The notes: generated by a model not told the origin, from the sequence alone. Numbered from the stretch's first letter, positions 22,729-33,773 are shown. The stretch: DNA of 64,000 nt from Ceratotherium simum simum (GCF_000283155.1 NW_004454166.1:6133187-6197186); one strand, 5' to 3'. Made by a program: numbers and translations.

Positions 22729-23117
22729 TACATGAAATAGTATGGATAATATGGACTCTGCATTTTTCTCATATTTTTGTATTAATCTGTATCCACAAAA
22801 TAGCTCCTTCACTGGAAGAGATCCCTTTAGGCTTGGCTCATTTGACATAACACGGTAGCCTGGGATATGTGTGGTATTTGCGAAAAAATTAATGTTAAAA
22901 TTATCATCATGCTTTCTATTTTATTTATAATGTTATACACGTGTGTGGTATTAATACAGAACAAGAATTCCTGGTTATCTAACCCATGAATCAAGTGATA
23001 TACTTTAAACTCTGATATACTTTAAAAAGGAAGAGGAACAGAGAGTGACCGATATGGGGGTGGAAGACAGAATCCCGCACTCCACAAGGGTTTTAGGAAG
23101 CAAAATGGGACATTGTG

Positions 23118-23260
23118 GTGATGATGATGGTGAGGAGGAGGAGGATGATGAAGAATACTTTTTGCGTCAAGTACTAGCCCAAACCCTTTATATGTTTATC
23201 TTTTTAAAACATTCAAAAATAACCCTATAAAGATAAATACCATCTCCTGGTAAGGACTAC
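23118..23260 (-). repeat. GAT/GAG-rich run followed by MIR-like tail
   Basis: A purine-rich low-complexity run (GATGATGATGG, GAGGAGGAGGATGATG) at 23118-23153. It precedes a weak inverted MIR-like stretch (CATTCAAAAATAACCCTATA, then AGATAAATACCATC). A 61-codon open frame over it (23045-23230) is low-complexity and not a gene. Confidence 0.45.
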
Positions 23261-23289
23261 ATCCATATTTACAACTAGCTTGCCCTGCT

Positions 23290-23520
23290 CGGGGGACATG
23301 GTGGTGTAATGGGAAGAAAACCTTTTTAGTTAGAAAGATCTAGATTTGAATCCTAACTGCATCAATTGCTAGATGTCTGCTCTTGGCTGGGCCATCCATT
23401 TTGAGCTTCTGTTTCCTAATTTTTGAGATGAAAACTTCATGGCTACTGTTTGTGAGAATTAGAAATCATGCACATAAGACACACAAATAATATCGGGCAA
23501 ACTTGACATAAAATAAATAT
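23290..23520 (+). mobile_element. MIR SINE
   Basis: Plus-strand MIR from GACATGGTGGTGTAATGGG through AGATTTGAATCCTAACTGC and GAGCTTCTGTTTCCTAATTT to the 3' part ending at CATAAAATAAATATTAGAT. It has nearly the full MIR length, with moderate decay. Confidence 0.75.
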
Positions 23521-23559
23521 TAGATTCCTCTTTTTCTCTTTTTCCTTTTTACTAAGTAT

Positions 23560-23732
23560 TGCCTGTTTTAGGTATATTTTTCTCATTTAATTCTCACAAC
23601 AGTTGTGTGAGTTAAGCATTATTACTTTATTTTACACTCGAGGAAATGAAGACAGAGGAATTAAGTAATTTGTCCTAAGACAGATGCTAAGTTACATGGT
23701 TAGAATTTGAACCCAGGCAACCACCTGGGTGA
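23560..23732 (-). mobile_element. MIR SINE
   Basis: Minus-strand MIR: CATTTAATTCTCACAACAGT, ATTTTACACTCGAGGAAATG, GAATTTGAACCCAGGCAACC on the plus strand. It lies immediately beside a plus-strand MIR, giving an inverted MIR pair. Confidence 0.75.
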
Positions 23733-24805
23733 GAAAACTGGGATACAAACTATCTACTTGTTAGTAATATTCCTGAGTCCCCTTTAAACAAGCACACGGG
23801 TACTTTTTGTTTGGATGTTCTCCTGCTGATCACTATAGGATACTATGCAGAGAAAAATGGAAACAAGCATGGCAATTAAAGACATTTCAAAATTACCTTC
23901 CTTAATCAGTTATAGACTCCAAATATTACCAGGATTGAGTTTTTCATAACCTCTTCCTTGACTTATTTTTTAGATTATTCAGTGGAAATACTCTAGATCC
24001 ATATTCTTGTAGTTTTATCCTTAAGAAGGGAAGAAAGAACTCATCGATTTTTCCTTTCTCTCCACAAAATCTCTTATTGTTTCTCAAAGGAGGGAATAAG
24101 TATAAAATCGTGGTAATTAAGAATAGAACCCGTGCCTAATCAAAGTTCCACTTTTTCTTAATTTTTGCAAAATATAGAATAAGTTCAGGTGGGCCAGTAG
24201 TTTTCAGATCAGTGATCGAATTAATCTAAGTCTTGAGAATAAGTCAAGATGTTGTCTAAAGAGAGTGATTACCAAATAGATAATTATATCATTGTGATTA
24301 GAGTTCATTAATTGGATATCACAAACCAAAGGCAAGACAGTTAAAGAGTCTCACAAAAATCCCAAAACAAACCCTGAATGAGAGCAACTTGCCAGAAATC
24401 ACAAAGAACAAAGCAGATAAAAAGAATAAAGGGAAAAGACAAAAGATGCCAGGTTTTCACAGATTCTCTCTTTACTGTTTTATCCACTGTAATCAGGAAA
24501 ACTGATAGGACAGTACAGTGCTTTTTTGCAATGATCTGAACAATTCATTCAACTACCATAAAAATTCCCATTACCTCCTTCATCAGTTTCAGCATCACCA
24601 CTAAGCCACGTGCATCGTCCATTTTCTCACTTTTACCAGCAGTTTAAATTTCAATGTAATGTCTGATATCAGTAATTGGTTTCCCGAGCTGATACAATCT
24701 GCCTGCACATTTTGGAAATATTACCATAGAAAATAATTGAAATAGATTGAATTAGTGGTAGAAACTAGAATGTATGTGGGGATATATTCTCTTCAAAAAT
24801 GTCTT
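23733..24805. other. Unassigned sequence
   Basis: About 1.07 kb, AT-rich, with no recognised repeat and no open frame of note. Confidence 0.45.
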
Positions 24806-24821
24806 AAAAATAATGAAAGTA

Positions 24822-25033
24822 GGGGGCCAGCCCACAGGTGTAGTGGTTAAGTTTGCACATGCCACTTTGGTGGCCTGGGGTTTGCAGGTTCGGATCCTGG
24901 ACGCGGACCTATGCACCACTCGTCAAGCCATGCTGTGGCGGCATCCCACATACAAGATAGAGGAAGATGGGCACAGATGTTAGCTCAGGGCCAATCTTCC
25001 TCACCAAAAAAACCCCCAAAAACACAAAAAAGG
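24822..25033 (+). mobile_element. ERE SINE
   Basis: Plus-strand ERE: GGGGCCAGCCCACAGG, AGTGGTTAAGTTTGC (A-box region), GGTTCGGATCC (B-box), CATGCTGTGGCGGCATCCCA, GATGTTAGCTCAGGGCCAAT and a mixed A/C-rich tail. Exact 16-base flanking duplication AAAAATAATGAAAGTA (24806-24821 and 25034-25049). ERE copies like this derive from a tRNA and are mobilised by L1 proteins. Confidence 0.92.
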
Positions 25034-25049
25034 AAAAATAATGAAAGTA

Positions 25050-25944
25050 ATTTCATTAGATTTTTAAGAATAAAATTTCTGTATATCTGTAGATCTCTCT
25101 CTATTTTTTCAGAAAGTGAATGCAACAAAAATTAATCATAATTACCTTTCAGGAGAAGAACTGAAGGGATAGAGGTTTTTGAATGAGATGAACAGAGAAG
25201 GAATGCTTAAATTTTTTTAACCTTTCTTTATTGCTTAAATTTTTCCCCCACATATATGGATTTTTTTTTTAAGTTAACAGGACAGTAGAATTATGGGGAC
25301 CATTTTTTCTTTAAAATTTTCTGTATTAAAATAACTAATAACTATGATATTGATATTATTTCAGGATTAAGCATAGGCTTTAGAAATCTTACATTTGCCT
25401 GTGACAAAATCTATCTGAACTTTACTTAGACAAATTCATAGAATGTCTTAAGTTTAATTTTTGGTATGTTATGTCAATGGAAACAATGGAATATTTTACA
25501 ATAAGTACTGCATCAACTGGAGAAACATCCAGTAAGTTAGTTGGCACAATGATTGCACACACGGCCCTTGCCCCTTAGTCCTAATCTTGTTCTGTTGCAG
25601 TCAATTGACAGCTTCATTACACCATTCTTTTTACCTTTATGTTTTGCACGACTGAAGCTGGAACTCATGTTATCCATTGATGTGCTAACATGTCAATTCA
25701 GCAAATGTGTTTTGCTCTGAGAAGAGTAAACATCATCATTAAATTTATTTGCCCCATGTGCAAGGACTTCAAGCTCAAGAACATCACACTGAAACATACT
25801 TTTATACTGTATCTGTGGAAATGACTTTCTGATATTAGTAGTTAGAAAAACCCATGATAACACTAAGACACAGTTTTATTCAATTCTTTTCTGAAGTCTT
25901 TGGGTCTCTGAGACAAGAATTTTTTCACAGTTGCTTAGAAGTGA
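25050..25944. other. Unassigned sequence
   Basis: About 0.9 kb without recognised repeats or a coding frame. AT-rich, with no motif I can name. Confidence 0.45.
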
Positions 25945-26188
25945 TCGTGCAGTGATGTATGAAGGTTAAGAGGTTGGGCTTTGGGGTTAGATAGAACTTG
26001 GCTCTGTCCTCTATTTACCACCTGGGAGCTGCTTAACCTTGAACAATATATTTAACCTCTCTGAACCTTAAGATTCTTCATCTATAAAATGTGGATAATA
26101 TTACCCTACTTTATAGTGTTGAACTGAAATTAAATGGACGATTAATTTAAAGCACTCAGTGCTCAATTATTAGTGCTATTAATATTTT
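25945..26188 (+). mobile_element. MIR SINE
   Basis: Plus-strand MIR. In order: GGTTAAGAGGTTGGGCTTTG, AACTTGGCTCTGTCC, GGGAGCTGCTTAACCTTGAA, TAACCTCTCTGAACC, TCATCTATAAAATGTGGATA, then AAAGCACTCAGTGCTCAATT. Nearly full length. Confidence 0.85.
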
Positions 26189-26282
26189 CGTTGCTCCCCA
26201 CTTTCCTCATATTTATGAAAACTTAGTTCATACTATGAGGAAGTTTCCTAAAAGTATAATATAAATGGCTTAAAACTCTGAT

Positions 26283-26370
26283 GATAATAATAATTATAAT
26301 AATAGATAACATTCACTGTACTCTTTCAAAGTACTTTTCTTTCGTTATCTTATTAGATTTCTCACAACAT
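26283..26370 (-). mobile_element. MIR fragment, left part of a nested MIR
   Basis: Inverted MIR 3' side: TGATAATAATAATTATAATA, TAGATAACATTCACTG and ATTTCTCACAACAT. It is cut by an L1 at 26371. The MIR resumes after 28700 and again after an LTR at 29173. Confidence 0.7.
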
Positions 26371-27490
26371 TGGACTTCTTCTTCGGGCTAAGATGGACTA
26401 GTAAGGATGAGATTTATCTTTCTCCCTGAAATAACTAAAAAAATCTGGACAGTGTATGGACAATTTTCAAGACTTGAATATGAAGCAATGGAGGAGATAT
26501 ATCTGTGAGAGATGGGAAACAATTGAGGTGAGTCCTACCATTTCCCTAGCTTACTGACTCGAGAGCATTTCCATGCCACGGTACATGGAGGGGAAATCCA
26601 GGTCTACCCCAGGAGACTTCTTGAGTGGGGAAGACAAAGAGAGAGTCTGATGAGATCAAGGTAGCTGGAGTTCACAGGTCAGAGTATCAGAGAGGAGGGA
26701 GATGCACAGAGAACTCTGGAGATCTGCAGAAATCCCCTCTTGAGTATTCAACAGAGTGCTGATCATTGCATGCACATGAAGAAACTACTGAGGCATGGGG
26801 GAAAAAGCAACCAGAAAGGATTGGAGGGATAGTAGCTGGTGCTCACACAGGGTCAGCAGTAGTGCCAGTTCCCACTAGCCAGACAGGAAACCTCATAATT
26901 CATAATGAATGGTTAGGGCACTCAGGAAGGTCTTGCCCCAGTAGTGACAAATCATTAACCCTAGACTAAATGCTGCTCTGATTCTGCCTGACACATGTTA
27001 AAAGTAAAGCACTGAAGGATCTCACTGTTTCCAAGAGCATTCTGGAACAAAGTTCAAGAATATTTTTGGCATAAAAGAAACATCTAGCATGAGACAAGAT
27101 AAAATTCACAAATTCTGGCATCCAGAAAAAAAAGTATCAGTATATAGCAAGAAGTACAATCATAATAAAAGAAAAATCGCTATATTAAAACTGACAAAGA
27201 TCTGACCCAGAAGTGAGAATTAGCAGACATTGACATTAAAACAGTTATTATATCTGCATTCCGTATGTTCAAAAAGCTAGAGGAAAGATTAAATATGTTA
27301 AGTAGAGACAAGAAAGATATTTTTAAAAATCCAAATTGAACTTCTACACATAAAAACTACAATGTCTGAGATGAAAAGAAGTACACTGGATGGAATTAAT
27401 TACAGATTGGACACTGCAGATGGAAAGACTAGTCAATTTCAGGACATAGAAGCAGAAAATATCCAAAATGAAACACAGAGGGGAAAAAGA

Positions 27491-27512
27491 AATAATAATA
27501 ATAATAATAAAT
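27491..27512. repeat. (TAA)n microsatellite
   Basis: Seven or so TAA units inside the ORF1 remnant of the L1 at 26371-28700. Confidence 0.85.
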
Positions 27513-27766
27513 TAAGAATGCCTTAGTGAGCTGTGTGACTACTCTAGGTGACCTCGTATGTGTGTAATTGGAGTTGCTGAAAAGGGAGGGGCAGAAAAAT
27601 ATTTGAAGAAATAATAGCTGAATATTTCCAATTGGATAAACCCACAGATGCAAGAAGCTCAGTGAACCCCAAGCACAAGAAATGTCAAGAAAATTATACC
27701 AAAGTACATCATAAATATATTTCTCAAAACCAGTGATAAAGAGAACATCTTAAAAGCAGACAGAGA

Positions 27767-27968
27767 TTGGCCAGCCCCGTGGCTTGGTGGTTAAGTGCGC
27801 GCGCTCTGCTACTGGTGGCCCAGGTTCGGATCCTGGGCACGCACTGACGCACCACTTCTCTGGCCATGCTGAGACCATGTCCCACATACAGCAACTAGAA
27901 GGATGTGCAACTATGACGTACAACTATCTACTGGGGCTTTGGGGGAGAAAAAAAAGAAAAATCTTTAA
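27767..27968 (+). mobile_element. ERE SINE inside L1
   Basis: Plus-strand ERE of the short type: GGCCAGCCCCGTGGC, GTGGTTAAGTGCGCGCGCT, GGTTCGGATCCTGGGC, CACATACAGCAACTAGAAGG, CTATCTACTGGGGCTTTGGG, then A-rich tail. Flanking duplication AAAAGCAGACAGA at 27752-27764 and 27969-27981, within L1 ORF1 sequence. Confidence 0.92.
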
Positions 27969-28079
27969 AAAAGCAGACAGACAAAAAGATGCATTATGTA
28001 TGGAGGAACACAGATAAAGATTGCAGCAGATTTCTCATTGGAAGCAATGCAAGTGAGAAGATACTGGAGTAACATTTTT

Positions 28080-28321
28080 TTTTTTTTTTTTTGTGAGGAG
28101 ATCAGCCCTGTGCTAACATCCGCCAATCCTCCTCTTTTTTTGCTGAGGAAGACGGCCCTGGGCTAACATCTGTGCCCATCTTCCTCCACTTTATATGGGA
28201 CGCCGCCACAGCATGGCTTGCCAAGCAGTGCGTCGGTGCGCGCCCAGGATCCGAACCAGCGAACCCCGGGCCGCCGCAGCGGAGCGCGCGCACTTAACTG
28301 CTTGCGCCACCGGGCCGGCCC
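28080..28321 (-). mobile_element. ERE SINE inside L1, opposite strand
   Basis: Minus-strand ERE of the longer type with two 3' modules (CTAACATCCGCCAATCC and GGGCTAACATCTGTGCCCAT), CAGCATGGCTTGCCAAGC and terminal CGGGCCGGCCC. T-run (poly-A complement) at 28075-28092. Exact 16-base duplication CTGGAGTAACATTTTT (28064-28079 and 28322-28337). Confidence 0.93.
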
Positions 28322-28708
28322 CTGGAGTAACATTTTTAATTACTGTAAGGAAAAAAACTACCAGCCTAGAGTTCTATAGCCGGTACAAATATCTTCCAAA
28401 AATAAAGATGGTGAAAAAAAGACTATTGTACTACAAGAATACTAAAGGAAACCCTTCAGGTAGAAGGAAAATAATGCCGTATGCAAATTTGGAGCTAAAC
28501 AAAGGAATATTTTAAAAACTCCAGTCAAGGGCAGAAATTGTCAGACTGGATCAAAAAGCAAAACTCAACTATATGTTACCCACATAAAATGTAAAAATGA
28601 TTAAAAATAAAAGGATGGAAAACGAGAAACACGCTAATATTAATCACAAGAAAGCTGAAGTGGCTATATTAATGTCAAGTCAAAGTAGATTTCAGAGCAA
28701 GATTTTCA

Positions 28709-28728
28709 CAACACTCCTATGAGGGTAG
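28709..28728 (-). mobile_element. MIR fragment, middle piece
   Basis: ACACTCCTATGAGGGTAG, the inverted MIR segment that normally reads ACAACCCTATGAGGTAG. It bridges the L1 on the left and the LTR on the right and shows they entered the same MIR. Confidence 0.6.
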
Positions 28729-29168
28729 TGTTAGGGTTTTCCAGAGAAACAAAACCAATAGCACATGAGATCTATCTATGTATCTAAGTATCTATCTACC
28801 TATCTACCTATCTACCTACCTATGGAGAGATTTATTTTAAGGAATCAGCTTACATTATTGTGGGGGCTGGCAGTTCCAAAATCTGCAGGAAAGCGGACAA
28901 GCTGGAGACCCAGGGAAAAATTGATGTTGTAGTCTTGCATCTGAAGACAGTCTAGAGGCAGAATTCCTGGCTTCTTGAGGGATCTGTCTTTTCTCTTAAG
29001 ATTCTCACCTGATTGGATGAGGCCCACCCCCATTATGATGGGTAATCTGCTTGAATCAAAGTTGAAACGTTAATCACATCTTAAAAATACTTCATAGCAA
29101 TATATTGACTGGTGTTTGACAAAACAACTGAGTACCAGCCAAGTTGACACACAAAATTAACCATCACA
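28729..29168 (-). mobile_element. Solo LTR, TG...CA, with tetranucleotide tract
   Basis: Begins TGTTAGGGTTTTCCAGAGAA and ends AAAATTAACCATCACA. The flanking GTAG duplications are at 28725-28728 and 29169-29172. It is the same family as 49111-49567. A (TCTA/TACC)n tract occupies 28771-28823. No gag/pol sequence accompanies it, so it is a solo LTR. I recall it as an ERVL/MaLR-like mammalian LTR; the exact name is not determined. Confidence 0.85.
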
Positions 29169-29172
29169 GTAG

Positions 29173-29300
29173 GCAATATTTTTAACCTCATTTTATAGAT
29201 GAAATAAGCTACGGTTCAGAAAGATTAGATAACTTGCCCATGGACACATAGCTAGTAAGCAGCAGAAAAACTTAGATTCAACACAGGGAGGCTGCCTCTG
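29173..29300 (-). mobile_element. MIR fragment, right part of a nested MIR
   Basis: TAACCTCATTTTATAGATGA, AGCTACGGTTCAG, ATAACTTGCCCATGGACACA and TAGCTAGTAAGCAGCAG are inverted MIR core and 5' side, continuing the pieces at 26283 and 28709. Confidence 0.8.
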
Positions 29301-29551
29301 GAAGTTATAGTCTTAATATGCTAAACTGATATATGTAAATATTGCAATGCAGAATTATCTCCTCCTTTGATACAAACTCTGTTAGACACCTTCATCAAAT
29401 CTCTATATGTTACACATTTGAGGGCTAACTGGTATTTCTTAGATTAAATTTGTTAAGTGAGATCAGATTCTTTTACTATATGGTTTACTTCAATAGCATT
29501 TTGTGCTTAGCCCATGGATGGGTGCAGCATAAAGGTAGGCTCATAGTGATA

Positions 29552-29640
29552 AAAATATCTTACGTTCGTTATGTGCCTATTATGAACAGACACATTTTAC
29601 ATGTATTATATTATTTAGTCTTAAAACATAGTAGGTTCTC
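29552..29640 (-). mobile_element. MIR fragment
   Basis: GTTATGTGCCTATTATGAAC and CATTTTACATGTATTATATT resemble the inverted MIR 3' half. Short and decayed. Confidence 0.5.
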
Positions 29641-29734
29641 TATAAACTTTATTTCCGTTATAACATTATGTACCAAATGTTATGAGTAAACAGTCACAGT
29701 ATTTAGGAAAAGTATTCCTTTTGACATATTGTAT

Positions 29735-30290
29735 TGAAAGATTTCTCCTGTTTATTTTAGTAAAAAATCGTATATGCTTAACGTGTACGGCATAATGATT
29801 TGATATACATATACATAGTGAAATGATTACTACAGTCAAACTAATTAACATAACTTCTCCCCACATGGTTACCTTTTTTTTTGGTAATGAGAACTCTTGA
29901 AATCTAGTCTCTTAGCAAATTTCCAGCATTCAATACAGTGTTATTAACTACAGTCATCACACTGCACATTAGATCTCTAGACTTATTCATCCTACATAAT
30001 TGCAACTTTGTACCCTTTGACCAACATCTCCCCATTTCCCCCACCTCCCCGCCTGTGGTAATCTCGTTTCTACTCTCTGCTTTTATGTATTCAACTTTTT
30101 TAGATTTTGCATATAAATGAGATCATTCAGTTTTTTTCTTTCTGTGTCTAGCTTATTTCACTTAGCACAATGTCCTCCAGGTTCATCCATATTGTCACAA
30201 ATGGCAGGATCTCCTTTTTTATGGCTGAATAATATTCTATCATATTTGCATACCACAATTTCTTTATCCGTCCATGGACACTTCTCTTGT
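29735..30290 (-). mobile_element. LINE-1 3' end
   Basis: Minus-strand L1 3' UTR and ORF2 end. The plus strand shows AATACAGTGTTATTAACTAC, TTTGACCAACATCTCCCC, GCTTATTTCACTTAGCACAA, TCCAGGTTCATCCATATTG, GGCTGAATAATATTCTATC. 5'-truncated near 30290. Confidence 0.85.
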
Positions 30291-31109
30291 CTATTTTAAA
30301 AAATTTTCTGTGTATTTATTTGAACAGTAAAATAAATAATGAAATATTTTAAACATACTTCACAAAAATTTAAACCACAAGAATGGAATCTTGTTTTCTC
30401 TCAACCGCAGTCGCTTAGGTTTTCCTATGTGCTGTGGAATTCATGGAACTTAATCAGCATAATGGATCTTTATATCTTCTGTGGTATTGGGCCCCAAATA
30501 GTTTCACAGCAAATTTCTTGAGCTAATTCATGCAAATAACATGTTTAATAGCAAGTTACACAGGAAGAATAGTGGTGACTTTATTTCTTCTTAACGTGTT
30601 ACCCATTTTCAGCTCAGAGCCAAACTTGAAGATCCTCTTCCTGCCAAAAAGAAGTGGGATAACCCACTGTCCAAAACACAGCAGAACAGAATACTGATTC
30701 TGCATAACACAGGCAGTCAGCCAGAGAATAAAGGAACAAAGAAAAGAACCTGCTCGGCCACCTTAGGAGAAAGCAGAAATAATTCCCATAGATAAAAGTA
30801 ATTGGTTGCAGACATTTATTAGATAGTATTGGAAGGTTTATAAAAACTCTTGTACTTAAAGTTAGGTAGAGAATGGGGCTGAAGATCTTCTGCAATTAGT
30901 AATAGGTATCCAATGCAAGGAAGCAGTCGTCCCATCACAGACAAGGATAGGTCAATAAAGGGGTAAGAACAAAGACCAGGATCCACCAAAAGCAAATGAA
31001 GGAGCAAAATCCAGAGTAGATTAAATAGAAAATGTTGTTTTACTCAAACCAGGTGAATAATTTCCTAGTTCATTAGGAAAAATGTACAAGTTAATCTTCT
31101 TCCTTTATT
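30291..31109. other. Unassigned sequence
   Basis: About 0.8 kb without recognised repeats. A 93-codon minus-strand frame (30614-30895) has no family I know and no supporting context. Confidence 0.4.
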
Positions 31110-31283
31110 TAATCATTCCTCAAATATTTTCTGAGCACGTACACTGTGCCAGCCCCTGAACTAGATGCTGGAGAAAAAATGGAGCAAAGCAGATAGGATC
31201 CTTGCCTTTCTGGAGATTATAGTCTAATGAAGGACACAGATGAATAAAATAATCAAAATATAAATGTGAAATTACAACTGTGA
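31110..31283 (-). mobile_element. LINE-2 3'-end fragment
   Basis: Inverted L2 3' end: CAAATATTTTCTGAGCACGT, ACTGTGCCAGCCCCTGAACT, GATCCTTGCCTTTCTGGAGA, TATAGTCTAATGAAGG. It abuts a plus-strand L2 at 31284, so two L2 copies lie head to head. Confidence 0.75.
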
Positions 31284-31712
31284 AAGCCCTCCCATTCTAG
31301 GGCTTTCAGTCCTGCTACCCACTCTGCTTGGAAACACCTTTCCCTCAGCTGCCTGTTTAATTCCCTCACTCTCTTCAAGCGGGGGCTCAAATCTTGTCTC
31401 CCAAATGAAGTCTACCCTGATCCCCTGTTAATATTACAGCCCTACCTCTCTCCCTTCACTGGCTCTCCCAATCTCTTTGCCCTACACCACTTTTTTTATT
31501 CATAGAATTTATCGTCTTTTAACATACTATGTGATTTACTAATTTACATGTTTGTTGGTACTGTCTCTCTACTGCTGGAATCTAAACTTCCTGAAGGCAG
31601 GAACCATCATCTGTTTGTTCACTGGGTTCATATCCCAAGTTCAAGTACCTCGAACAGTATCTGACACATAGGAGGAGCTCAGTATTGGTTAAATGAGTGA
31701 ATAAAAGAGGAT
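31284..31712 (+). mobile_element. LINE-2 3' fragment
   Basis: Plus-strand L2: GCTTGGAAACACCTTTCCC, GGGGCTCAAATCTTGTCTCC, CTGGAATCTAAACTTCCTGA, AGGCAGGAACCATCATCTG, and a tail TTAAATGAGTGAATAAA. 5'-truncated. Confidence 0.85.
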
Positions 31713-32759
31713 ATGAGAGTCTATGAAGACATCTGGCAGTGGTCAAAGTGGTGATGAATTACCATACTTGACTTAACTCCATTGTAAAATGCATATTGTT
31801 TTCTTTTCATATAATTGACTCAGGTTTTTCAGTTTTCTCAACTAATTTCTTTGTGAAGTCCCAATAATTATTTTAAAAAAAGAAAAAGAAAAAGAAGAAG
31901 GCAAACCCTCTCACTCTTCATTTCAGTTCTGATACTCAGATTGTACCAACAAGAAAAGTGACTTCCTTGTGGAATTTTCCTTAACATGGTTTATTTTTAT
32001 ACACATACCTAGACATGTATGACTTGGGTTAGTATACATTATTTTCATGATATATCACAATACACTCTTCTCTTCTGATTTCTCAAATCTTTTCTGCCCT
32101 TTACCTTTTAACATGTATAATTATATTGCAATGCTTACTTACTTGACCCTCTCCATGACTATTTTCATAAAAATTGTAATTTATGGAACATTTCCAGGGT
32201 TTACAAAGGAGGATATTTGAAATCACAATTGTCCTGGAGAGTTTAGGTTACATGGGAACAATCCCTGTGAGGGATCTTCAGCATATAGTTAAGCATTGAT
32301 TATGTGTCAGCATCTGGGGATTTAAAAGAGAGAGGACACAGAGGATCTTCAAGGAGTTGCTTGGCTTTATTAGCCTTGGAATTGAGCCGTTAGAGATGGT
32401 TCACTGCAGCCTAAATTCTGGGCCAATCATGTGTAAGCATTGTCATAATTTAAGGAGCCTGGTGGAGCTAAAATTTTCTTGTTAATAATTTTTTTTCTCT
32501 CTCTCTCTAGTGGCCCCCTCAGGACTTTCCAGAATTCTCTGTAGAAATCAAATCTATGTGTAACTGACTATCTTTATTCACAAATCTGGGGTTCGTTGAC
32601 ATGGTTTCATTAGAAACCTGTGTCCTCCATCCTCAGACACTTAATAAAGAAGTCTTCTAATCTTCAAGTAGAATTGTAATTCTTCCAAGAAACTTGTTAA
32701 TATTATCTCATCCTGAAGTGTGCCACCCAGTGGTTCAGCATGGTTGGGGCATGGCTTAT
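31713..32759. other. Unassigned sequence with a GAAAAA-rich run
   Basis: No gene or named repeat. A short purine tract (AAAAGAAAAAGAAAAAG, 31874-31901) and a CT run at 32497-32510 are the only features. Confidence 0.45.
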
Positions 32760-33400
32760 ACTTAACCGTGAGTGAGAGGAATGAAAGATGAGGCTGGAGA
32801 GTTAACAAGGAGCCAAATCAGAAGAATATGTTATGCTACTCTGGGGAGTTTGGACTATCCTGAAGGGAGAAGAGTTTTATTTCATTTTATTTTTTAATCA
32901 AGGGAATGGTATAATCAGATTCGCATATTTGGACAATCACTATGGATGCAGTGTGAAGAGTGGATTGGAAGGGTGGCAGGATGAGATACAGGACGATATA
33001 CTTAAGAGATAATGATGACCTGAATCAGAAAAACGGCAATGGATAAGAAGGAAGTCTAGAGAGGGCCTTGAGATGGGTGTGCAGAGGAACTGGAGAGGGA
33101 ACAACAAAAGAGGAAGCCCATATTTCTGGCTTGAGCATTTAGGTAACACTCTCAGGATGAGTAGCTCATTTGGGGAAAAGATGCTGAATTCATTTATGGA
33201 CATACTGGGTTTAGACATCTGTAGGCCATAAAAAATAATACTGTTTAAAGAGTTAGGTATGTGTCTCTGGAGCTCAAGAGAGATATTTGGATTGAGGTAA
33301 AGATCTGGTATTTATTAGCACATAGATGTTAACTGAAGCTGTAGTTGTGATAAGATTTACCAGGGAGAGGGCATGGGGTGAGAAGAAAAGAGAGCCAACA
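32760..33400 (-). mobile_element. LINE-2 RT-region fragment
   Basis: Inverted L2: GGGGAGTTTGGACTATCCTG, ATGGATGCAGTGTGAAGAGT, GGATTGGAAGGGTGGCAGG, CATATTTCTGGCTTGAGCAT, TCTCTGGAGCTCAAGAGAGA. A T-rich insertion of about 20 bases interrupts it near 32880-32900. The sequence to 33773 may continue the element but is too diverged to call. Confidence 0.75.
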
Positions 33401-33773
33401 CAGTGGTTTACTGATACAGGGATATACAAGAATAAGATCCTGTAAATGAGACTGAGATGGAGTTACCAGAGAGTAAGAAGAAAACCATAATCATAAGCAA
33501 TGGACCCATTATAGCTTCCATCCTCTATGTGGATCTTGAAGTTCCCCAGGACAAGAGCAGAGTGGAGAGGAAGACAGTTATTGCCAAGGTGTTCAATGAA
33601 AGAGGAGTATGATGAGGTGATAGTGACTCATGGTGACTAAGAGGGGAGAGTGTGCCCGGATGATTGGATGGTGTCACAGGCTTCACAGTGGTAAGAACAA
33701 AGAGTTTGGGGTGTGAAAGAATGATAAAGCTTCCTTTAAGAAGGTTGCAGGATAAACAAGATTTTGAGAGGAG
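33401..33773. other. Possible degraded LINE continuation
   Basis: Purine-rich sequence resembling the composition of the preceding L2 in the same orientation, but with no clear anchor motif. Confidence 0.3.

Larger units (their letters stand above)
26371..28700 (+). mobile_element. Old LINE-1: 5' UTR, ORF1, start of ORF2
   Basis: A plus-strand L1 with the rarely kept 5' side. 26371-27200 resembles an old L1 5' UTR (CTAAGATGGACTAG, GGAAACAATTGAGGTGAGT). About 27230-28480 is decayed ORF1 (GACATTAAAACAGTTATTAT, TCAAAAAGCTAGAGGAAAGA, GAAATAATAGCTGAATATT). 28510-28700 is the start of ORF2 (GTCAGACTGGATCAAAAAGC). It ends there without poly-A. The flanks GATTTCTCACAACAT (26356) and GATTTTCACAACAC (28701) look like a decayed target duplication. 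Confidence 0.8.

Noticed and set aside
23045..23230. Acidic low-complexity 61-codon frame
   Set aside because: It comes from a GAT/GAG microsatellite and a MIR-like tail.
27784..27850. tRNA gene, because of a B-box and A-box-like sequence
   Set aside because: These boxes belong to tRNA-derived SINEs. The full cloverleaf is not preserved and the element has SINE tails and target duplications.
28771..28823. Regularly spaced TCTA/TACC repeats as a CRISPR-like array
   Set aside because: Simple tetranucleotide microsatellite with no spacers, in a mammalian LTR.
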